Source of the DNA: Rheinheimera sp. MM224
Lineage (GTDB): Bacteria > Pseudomonadota > Gammaproteobacteria > Enterobacterales > Alteromonadaceae
DNA length: 64,000 nucleotides
Reading direction: 5' to 3'
Assembly: GCF_947090785.1 (NCBI RefSeq)
Contig: NZ_OX352320.1
Location: 4,205,001-4,269,000, forward strand
Positions 58,433-64,000 of the stretch are shown piece by piece. How positions within the stretch are numbered: the stretch's first letter is position 1; the number at the start of each line of letters is the position of its first letter. A program made the position numbers and the translations under genes. The notes below the pieces were generated by a model. It saw only the letters and a list, made by a program, of their open reading frames with translations. It searched no databases and was not told the DNA's origin.

Positions 58433-58786
58433 ATGAAACATTTACTACTCGCACTTGTTGTTCTGGTATCAGGCTGCGCCAGCACTACAGAGCAACCAAC
58501 ACAGGTTGAACTGACAGGCAAACTCCTAGGTTCTTATGTCAGCACATCTTCAGGTTTGCTCAAAGGAACAATCCTTTACATAACTGACCCTGACTCATTA
58601 CAAAGAATTTCTGCAGTTGGCAACGGCAACCCAAATCAAGTGCTTCTTAGCCACAAAGATCAGGCGTTTTTAAGCAAGTTTGCAGGTAACACAGTAAAAG
58701 TTACCGGTGAACTAAACACACAACATTCAGACCCCTTTCACACTGACTTTGAATTAAAAGTGCAGGAGATTGCCGAACAAAAATAA
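58433..58786 (+). CDS. Small lipoprotein
   Basis: A 117-residue lipoprotein (lipobox LVSGC, Cys near 15) with a single OB-like or beta-sandwich domain (QVELTGKLLGSYVS; AFLSKFAGNTVKVTGEL). It reads like a DUF-type periplasmic 'translocator/OB' lipoprotein. The ATG follows a GGAGATGAT site. It is followed after 64 bases by another small exported protein. Confidence 0.65.
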   Translation: MKHLLLALVVLVSGCASTTEQPTQVELTGKLLGSYVSTSSGLLKGTILYITDPDSLQRISAVGNGNPNQVLLSHKDQAFLSKFAGNTVKVTGELNTQHSDPFHTDFELKVQEIAEQK

Positions 58787-58850
58787 TAATTTAGGTGACC
58801 AACAACATCTTCCATTCCGGTGCTGCAGCCCAAGCGAAAGGAATAGCTTT

Positions 58851-59243
58851 ATGGCCAACTATTTACTCTCTTTGCTAGCGCTGATGACGCTTGCGGCTAC
58901 ATACTTATATGAGTTCACATCCCCTATCGAAGATATGGCTTCGGTGATCAAAAAAGCGGGTGGCACCGCACTTATCGCAGAAAAAGCAGAACAGCTAAAC
59001 TCAACAGACTTTGGTTATCCGCAATTGCTCAGTTACTTCAATGGCGATGTACCAATAACAGACTGGACAGCAGACAGAATGGTAAAAAGGCAAACTACCT
59101 TCGACTGGCTTTTAGGCGTAGAGCACTACGCAGTGCTTTTTAAATACAAAGGTAAAACCGTTATGTTTGTCGATATGACGCTGGCTTCAGCCAACACAGT
59201 TCGAATAAACACAGCTGCGCTAGTGTATAGCGACCCCTACTAA
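58851..59243 (+). CDS. Small membrane-anchored hypothetical protein
   Basis: A 130-residue protein with one N-terminal helix (about 4-20) and a soluble domain of about 110 residues (FTSPIEDMASVIKKAGG; EHYAVLFKYKGKTVMFVDMTL). An AAAGGAATAGC site precedes the ATG; the frame open from 58770 overlaps the preceding gene and is not preferred. Family not recognised. Confidence 0.62.
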   Translation: MANYLLSLLALMTLAATYLYEFTSPIEDMASVIKKAGGTALIAEKAEQLNSTDFGYPQLLSYFNGDVPITDWTADRMVKRQTTFDWLLGVEHYAVLFKYKGKTVMFVDMTLASANTVRINTAALVYSDPY

Positions 59244-59300
59244 AGTGCTCTCGCTTGGATATGCAGTGCTCAGGATTGGTCATACAGACAGTCAAGCACA

Positions 59301-59395
59301 AGTCCCGAAAAACAGCTTGTGCTTTGGTTTCAGTTGTTCTAATTTGGTTCTATTCAAGCCACTAAAGATGGCTGTAGTTGCCGGGAAAGGACGTC
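59301..59395 (+). repeat. Upstream arm of the intact HEPN unit
   Basis: AGTCCCGAAAAACAGCTTG through GTTGCCGGGAAAGG lies just before the HEPN ATG. The same arm, nearly the same length, precedes the deleted copy A at 53970. Presence of both arms and the tail at 59931 defines the full unit as about 59301-59954. Confidence 0.75.
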
Positions 59396-59926
59396 ATGGC
59401 ATCAACCTCCTATCAAGCTTTTGAAACCGCTATCGCCGACGCCGAGCGCTTGCTTGTGCTGTTCGACAAACTGCCCAAACCAGAACAACAAACCAATGAA
59501 GTGCTAAAACGTGCTGCGCTGATTATGACGCTGACGGCTTGGGAAACTTATATCGAAGCCTGGCTAAACGAACAACTCTGCCAGAAGATTTCCATCCTTA
59601 AAGGCAGCTTTGCTGGAGACTACATCCAGAAAAAGTTGGATCAAGAAATTAAGCGGCTCAATAACCCCAATTCTGAAAAAATCAGGCAACTCAGCCTGGA
59701 ATTTCTGCAACGCGATATCACCGAAAGCTGGGTATGGAATAACTACCAGCCAAAAACAGCCTGTACTCAACTGAATAGCTGGTTAAGCAAACGTGGTGAT
59801 GCTGTGCATCAGGGCCGCAATAACGCCGACCCTAAAGTCCCGCATTTAGTAAAACGAGACGAAGTGGAAAAGGCGATTAAGTTTTTTAAAGAATTAGTCA
59901 AAATAACGGATGGTGTTGCTTTGTAG
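59396..59926 (+). CDS. RiboL-PSP-type HEPN protein (putative RNase)
   Basis: A 176-residue all-helical HEPN protein of the RiboL-PSP kind. The catalytic motif R-x4-H is intact in KRGDAVHQGRN, preceded by the typical EFLQRDITESWVWNNYQPK and helix-1 TLTAWETYIEAWLNEQL. HEPN proteins of this class are predicted RNA-cutting toxins or RNA-handling enzymes; many take part in phage defence. No antitoxin gene is adjacent. The ATG at 59396 has a GGAAAGGA site. The gene is the intact member of a repeat family whose remnants lie at 53970, 55365 and 58290. Confidence 0.85.
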   Translation: MASTSYQAFETAIADAERLLVLFDKLPKPEQQTNEVLKRAALIMTLTAWETYIEAWLNEQLCQKISILKGSFAGDYIQKKLDQEIKRLNNPNSEKIRQLSLEFLQRDITESWVWNNYQPKTACTQLNSWLSKRGDAVHQGRNNADPKVPHLVKRDEVEKAIKFFKELVKITDGVAL

Positions 59927-59930
59927 CATG

Positions 59931-59954
59931 GCGTACAGGGCAAGACCTGACACC
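59931..59954 (+). repeat. Tail repeat after the HEPN gene
   Basis: GCGTACAGGGCAAGACC followed by TGACACC, then GTTTTGCATGCTGG as in copy A (GTTTTGCATAC). It begins four bases after the HEPN stop and lies 45 bases before the next gene. Confidence 0.8.
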
Positions 59955-59998
59955 AGTTTTGCATGCTGGTTTACCTTTAACTGGAAGGAATCTTATTA

Positions 59999-60745
59999 AT
60001 GAATTGGGCTAATCGGGTCGGTATTTTCGTTGATTTAGACAACGGCAATTTGTTGTTTCCTTGGGAGTATTCATTGCAGTGGAATGCTGACGGAGAGACC
60101 GCAGCATTGAGTTACAAATCTGAGCAGATATATGTTTACTACTGTGACCAGGCAAAAATAGAAAAACAACTTCATGATCAAAGTTTGGGTAAATCATGGA
60201 AATTGGATTCTGATGATAAGTTTGATATGAGCAATTGTTCTTTCCCCGGCGGTTCAACCTTTTGGGTAGAGGGTAAACACTTCACAAATGGAACTACTCG
60301 CATCGCACTACGAAATGTTGAAGTGACAGATAAAAATGGGAAAGTGATCCTTTGTGTCAGCAATAAAGAATATGAAGTTCAAGCAACAGACGAACATATT
60401 GAAAAGCTGAAAGGGCTGAGCTCAGCGTTAGCAAAAGCCCTTCAAAATCTTGATACTCCGCGCGATCTTGTAGCAGGTGCAGATATTAGCGGTTTAATGC
60501 GTGGACTTGGTTGGGTTTATTTTCTTTGCGCAGTTGTAGCCGGGTTTGTTGTTTTGACACAATTTGGAGAGATCACTGTTTCGAACCCATATGGTTCAGA
60601 TAGAAAGGTTAGCAATCCTTTGGCTGTCAGTTATGCAATTGGGCTCTGGGCTAGTGGCCTGCTATCTATTGTCATTCTTCATTTTTTCGCGGCACTAAAC
60701 GATAACTTAAGAGCTTTGACAAAAAAGCTGGTTCACAGTGAATAA
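59999..60745 (+). CDS. Hypothetical protein with two C-terminal membrane helices
   Basis: A 248-residue protein. The first 155 residues are soluble and beta-rich (IFVDLDNGNLLFPWEYSLQW; FTNGTTRIALRNVEVTDKNGK). Two helices follow at about 170-188 and 210-232, with a short loop between and a basic end (RALTKKLVHSE). AT content is somewhat higher than in core genes. A GGAAGGAAT site precedes the ATG. It follows the HEPN unit; co-function is possible but not shown. Confidence 0.68.
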   Translation: MNWANRVGIFVDLDNGNLLFPWEYSLQWNADGETAALSYKSEQIYVYYCDQAKIEKQLHDQSLGKSWKLDSDDKFDMSNCSFPGGSTFWVEGKHFTNGTTRIALRNVEVTDKNGKVILCVSNKEYEVQATDEHIEKLKGLSSALAKALQNLDTPRDLVAGADISGLMRGLGWVYFLCAVVAGFVVLTQFGEITVSNPYGSDRKVSNPLAVSYAIGLWASGLLSIVILHFFAALNDNLRALTKKLVHSE

Positions 60746-60763
60746 GCTATCCAGAGCTGTAAC

Positions 60764-60800
60764 TAAGATTTAACTGGGGCACAGGGCAAGACCTGACACC
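60764..60800 (+). repeat. Boundary repeat, tail type
   Basis: AGATTTAACTGGGGCACAGG followed by GCAAGACCTGACACC. The first block also occurs at 54137 in copy A, so the tail shared by these copies is at least 37 bases. It lies 42 bases before the start of the AT-rich gene. Confidence 0.82.
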
Positions 60801-60841
60801 ATGGTTCTCATTTTTTGGTTTTGCGAGAGGTATTTATTGCT

Positions 60842-62206
60842 ATGAAAATTTCTATGCCTATGAATGAAGATGACAATGAAAAAAGCCCAAAGCTTGAGTC
60901 TTCAAAGCTACTAGATTTAGCGTATGAAACAAGAACAATAGGTCTATTAGAAGCATTAAACTCGCAAGTCGATGTGAGAAAAGAAAAAGATAAGCTTAAC
61001 TTAGCGCTACGCAGAATAAGAACAGAAAACATTGAAGAAATAACTGGGCTCGAAAAGACTGAGAAGGTTTACATATTTAAAAGAATAAAAACAATAATAC
61101 AGATAAATACCGAATCAAAAAATCAAGAACAAATAACAATAATATTCGCATCAGGGAAACCTGAAAAAATCAGCCCAACATCAAGTATAGAAACCCAAAA
61201 CGACACTTACATAAACACTTATCAGCTTGATACATCATGCATCGGTATAGCGATCCCAAAACAGTCAACAATAATTAATGTACAATCCATAAACCTTGCA
61301 GAGATGTTTAAGAACACGTTAAATCTCAGAAAGGAAATCGAAAGCAGCAACATATCTATACATCAAAAGAAACTAGATTTAGAAAGTATTACACGAAACA
61401 TAGAAGCACAGACCAGCCGTTCAGGCAACCTAATGAAAGACCAGAAAAATATAGAAAAAAACCTGAAAGAACTTCACCAGTTGCGAATTGAAAAAGAAGA
61501 AGAAATAGCCTTAGCAGAAGACCAAAAACAAAGAGTCACGGAAGAACGAATTTCTCTCGAAAAATCTCTAGAAATCATAAGAAATGAAATTGAGACGGAA
61601 AAAAGAAATAAAGAAACAGCAGAGAAAACAACAAATTTGACTAATAACGAACTTGCCCACCTACAGGACTCATTAGAAAAAATTAAGAAAGAAATTCTTG
61701 AACTTGAGCAAAATAAAAGATTTTTTGACAATGAGCTATCAGGGTATACCAAGGAAGGAAAGAGTCAAGTAAGCATATATCTAATAATAGCGGCCATCAC
61801 AATGGCAACTTTATTCTTCGCAACAATATTCACTATAAGTAACGGCTTAGATCTAATACAAAACTCAACAAATATGGATATGATTGATTTACTACTAAGT
61901 AGAGCCCCATTAACAATCGGAATATCTTTAGTAATATCGATGTGCTTTGCACTGACTTACTTCATGATAAATCAATCCATCAAAATCAACTCAGAACGAA
62001 TGAAATTCATGCAAGCATCCATCATTGCAAAAGACATGTGGACAGCATCTGAAACAGTAACCGATCTAAGCCCTTTCGATAGAGAAAAATTAAGACAACA
62101 AGCAAAAATCCAACTGATTGCACGAATCTTTGAAGAAAACAGCCAATCGAAAACTGATAGCAAAATAATGGATGCCTTAGTAGAGAGAGTGCTTAAAAAA
62201 GAATAA
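60842..62206 (+). CDS. AT-rich coiled-coil membrane protein
   Basis: A 454-residue protein: an N-terminal soluble domain (about 1-155), a long coiled coil (about 165-305, rich in Glu, Lys and Ile), then two transmembrane helices (about 311-335 and 358-382) and a short basic tail. Codon use is strikingly AT-rich (AAA, ATA, AGA) compared with both neighbours, pointing to horizontal acquisition. It has no ATPase motif, so it is not an SMC-like ATPase. A membrane-anchored tether or effector is conceivable. Family not recognised. Confidence 0.72.
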   Translation: MKISMPMNEDDNEKSPKLESSKLLDLAYETRTIGLLEALNSQVDVRKEKDKLNLALRRIRTENIEEITGLEKTEKVYIFKRIKTIIQINTESKNQEQITIIFASGKPEKISPTSSIETQNDTYINTYQLDTSCIGIAIPKQSTIINVQSINLAEMFKNTLNLRKEIESSNISIHQKKLDLESITRNIEAQTSRSGNLMKDQKNIEKNLKELHQLRIEKEEEIALAEDQKQRVTEERISLEKSLEIIRNEIETEKRNKETAEKTTNLTNNELAHLQDSLEKIKKEILELEQNKRFFDNELSGYTKEGKSQVSIYLIIAAITMATLFFATIFTISNGLDLIQNSTNMDMIDLLLSRAPLTIGISLVISMCFALTYFMINQSIKINSERMKFMQASIIAKDMWTASETVTDLSPFDREKLRQQAKIQLIARIFEENSQSKTDSKIMDALVERVLKKE

Positions 62207-62306
62207 GTAGTTGCTCCCATGCTTAAAACCTAAACAAAAAACGATTAGCGTACTAAGGTCCCGATTTCAGTACGGCCCTCGCCAGAGGCTCGGGCGTTCT
62301 CCCGGC

Positions 62307-62330
62307 AAAGCGCAAAACTATTTGCGCTTT
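62307..62330. terminator. Stem-loop after ilvA
   Basis: AAAGCGCAAA (62307-62316) pairs perfectly with TTTGCGCTTT (62321-62330) around ACTA. It starts 12 bases beyond the ilvA stop on the minus strand. No long T-run follows, so it may work with Rho or mainly stabilise the mRNA end. Confidence 0.65.
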
Positions 62331-62341
62331 GAGATCCCATT

Positions 62342-63961
62342 TCACCCCGCAGTCAAAAACACCTTATAAGCCCCATTGCTGGTCACCAACCGATACTCAT
62401 AACCCAAGGTATCCAGGTGTTCAGCAATTTCCGCATGATCAGCAATCTCAAAGCCAGCCAACACATCGCCAGTGGCAGCGCCGTGGTTGCGGTAGTGGAA
62501 TAAGGTGATATTCCATTTTTCGCCCAGGGTGTTGAGGAAGTTCATTAACGCGCCTGGGTATTCCGGGAAGTTGAACTGGTAGACCTGCTCTTGCACTAAA
62601 CGCGGTGGCATGCCGCCGACCATATGGCGTACGTGTAGTTTGGCTAGTTCATCGTCGGATAAATCCTGATAGTCGTAGCCTGCTGCGGACAAGGCCTGAT
62701 TGACCTGTTGCAGCTCTTCCGCGCCGTGGCGTAGTTTGATGCCCACAAAAATATGGGCTTTGTTGTCGCTGGCGTAGCGGTAGTTAAATTCGGTGATGGC
62801 GCGGCCGCCTAAGGTTTGGCAGAAACGGCGGAAGCTGCCTTTTTCTTCCGGAATAGTGACGGCAAATACCGCTTCTTTTTTCTCGCCCAGTTCGCAGCGC
62901 TCCGACACATAACGCAAAGTGTCGAAGTTCAGGTTAGCGCCACTCAGTACTGCGCTGAGGTTTTGAGTTTGAGTGGCCGTTGCCGCATATTTTTTCAGGC
63001 CAGCTAAAGCCAAAGCACCAGCAGGTTCTGCTACTGCTCGTAGGTCGTCGAAGATGTCTTTGATGGCGGCACAAATTTCGTCGCTGGAGACTGTGATCAC
63101 ATCGTCGCAGTATAAATGCGCCAGTTTGAAGTTTTCTGTGCCTATACGTTTTACCGCCACACCGTCGGCAAATAACCCTACTCTGTCTAATGTGACAGGC
63201 TCACCTGCGTCCATTGCGGCTTTTAAGCAGGCGGCGTCGTCAGGCTCTACCCCTATAACTTTAACGCCTGGCATTACGGCTTTGATATACACCGCCATAC
63301 CGGCCAATAAGCCACCGCCGCCGACCGGAATAAATACCGCATCCAGTTTGTTATGTTGGCTTAACAGCTCTTTGGCGACTGTGCCCTGGCCTGCGATCAC
63401 GTCGGCATCGTCAAAAGGTGGAATATAAGTGGCGCCCTGAGTTTGGGATAACTCAATGGCAAACTTATTGGCTTCGTCAAAGGCGGTGCCGTGCAGCAGT
63501 ACTTTGCCGCCAAGGGCTTTGACTGCTGCGACCTTAATTTCCGGCGTGGTGATAGGCATCACAATAGTGGCGTGCAGGCCCAGTTTGCTGGCGGATAAAG
63601 CCACGCCTTGGGCATGATTGCCTGCCGAAGCACAGACAACATTTCCACCTGGGTTTTGCTCACGCACTTTATGTAGTTTATGAAAAGCGCCACGCAGCTT
63701 AAAAGAATACACAGGCTGCATATCTTCACGTTTTAACAGCACATGCTGGCCAATACGCTGGCTGAGTTTTGGCATAGCCTGCAGCGGGGTTTCTATCGCC
63801 GCCTGATACACGGGCGACAATAAAATTTCCCGCAAATACTGCTGCATCAGAGCTGGGTTTGGTGCCGGGCGCTGCCAGTCGGCTGCAGTTTTGCCTTGCT
63901 GTTTTACAGCGTCTTTAACAGAGTTTTGCACAGCACTCAGCTCTTTATTCACGGCATTCAT
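62342..63961 (-). CDS. ilvA: Biosynthetic threonine ammonia-lyase
   Basis: A 539-residue PLP enzyme making 2-oxobutanoate from threonine, the first step of isoleucine synthesis. The catalytic Lys88 is in YSFKLRGAF, the phosphate-binding GGGGLLAG follows, and ASAGNHAQGVA is present. Two ACT-like regulatory domains (about 345-420 and 440-530) give isoleucine feedback control, identifying the biosynthetic rather than the catabolic form. The N-terminus is about 25 residues longer than in E. coli. The start at 63961 has a GGAAG site. Upstream ilvD is expected just outside the window. Confidence 0.96.
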   Translation of the reverse strand: MNAVNKELSAVQNSVKDAVKQQGKTAADWQRPAPNPALMQQYLREILLSPVYQAAIETPLQAMPKLSQRIGQHVLLKREDMQPVYSFKLRGAFHKLHKVREQNPGGNVVCASAGNHAQGVALSASKLGLHATIVMPITTPEIKVAAVKALGGKVLLHGTAFDEANKFAIELSQTQGATYIPPFDDADVIAGQGTVAKELLSQHNKLDAVFIPVGGGGLLAGMAVYIKAVMPGVKVIGVEPDDAACLKAAMDAGEPVTLDRVGLFADGVAVKRIGTENFKLAHLYCDDVITVSSDEICAAIKDIFDDLRAVAEPAGALALAGLKKYAATATQTQNLSAVLSGANLNFDTLRYVSERCELGEKKEAVFAVTIPEEKGSFRRFCQTLGGRAITEFNYRYASDNKAHIFVGIKLRHGAEELQQVNQALSAAGYDYQDLSDDELAKLHVRHMVGGMPPRLVQEQVYQFNFPEYPGALMNFLNTLGEKWNITLFHYRNHGAATGDVLAGFEIADHAEIAEHLDTLGYEYRLVTSNGAYKVFLTAG

Positions 63962-64000
63962 AGGTCTTCCAATTTACTCAAATCACGTACTGCGCCTTTA

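Noticed and set aside
59396..60745. HEPN/MNT toxin-antitoxin pair
   Set aside because: The gene after HEPN is a membrane protein without a nucleotidyltransferase motif. The nucleotidyltransferase at 50562 is 8 kb away with an HTH fusion, so pairing is not supported.
53940..62206. Integron gene-cassette array
   Set aside because: The boundary repeats lack paired GTTRRRY/RYYYAAC core sites and imperfect attC folds, and no integrase is present. The repeats are better explained as copies of the HEPN unit and its tail.

Overview
The window looks like chromosomal DNA of a free-living gammaproteobacterium, most likely from the Alteromonadales/Rheinheimera-Alishewanella neighbourhood. This is inferred from gene content (ilvIH, zapA with its small coiled-coil partner, arfA, an assimilatory nitrite reductase cluster, a hybrid MHYT kinase with an HD-GYP partner, TonB receptor, many short lipoproteins) and not from any database search. 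No rRNA, tRNA, CRISPR array, intact insertion sequence or prophage was recognised.

Layout. 0-8 kb: the end of ilvI, ilvH, a CPA2 antiporter, an Nramp-like transporter, acetyltransferases, an FAD amine oxidase, a periplasmic binding protein and a glycine-zipper protein. 8-18 kb: a diguanylate cyclase with a periplasmic binding domain, a divergent Lrp/YjeH-like exporter pair, a cupin/YceK-type pair, an M19 dipeptidase, and a two-gene phosphorelay (1106-residue hybrid kinase plus HD-GYP regulator). 18-30 kb: lipoproteins, an S9 peptidase, zapA, arfA with an intrinsic terminator inside its coding region, an outer-membrane barrel, a FrnE-like DsbA protein, an M14 peptidase, a TonB-dependent receptor behind a Fur-like box, and an FKBP isomerase.

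30-41 kb is a nitrite/nitrate assimilation cluster: nasR (NIT-ANTAR antiterminator), a formate/nitrite channel, a PP2C phosphatase-kinase fusion, an outer-membrane porin, cobA (siroheme synthesis), nirD and nirB. Both nitrite operons appear to start from sigma-54 promoters. Each has a leader in which an A-N-N-G-N-N hexaloop hairpin is mutually exclusive with an intrinsic terminator, which is the architecture expected for NasR control. No nitrate reductase or dedicated nitrate transporter lies in the window. At 45.3-46.2 kb there is a decayed duplicate of the nirB 5' end, its leader and the tail of a SIMPL gene.

47-54 kb holds ilvE, a MarR/MATE efflux pair, an HTH-nucleotidyltransferase with a nested dyad over its start, a MerR-controlled old-yellow-enzyme gene, and a membrane protein/XRE regulator operon preceded by three helically phased operators. 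54-62 kb is an accessory patchwork: short lipoproteins and membrane proteins separated by copies of a repeat. The intact copy encodes a RiboL-PSP-type HEPN protein (putative RNase) and the others are deletion remnants. The patchwork ends with a very AT-rich coiled-coil membrane protein. ilvA closes the window.
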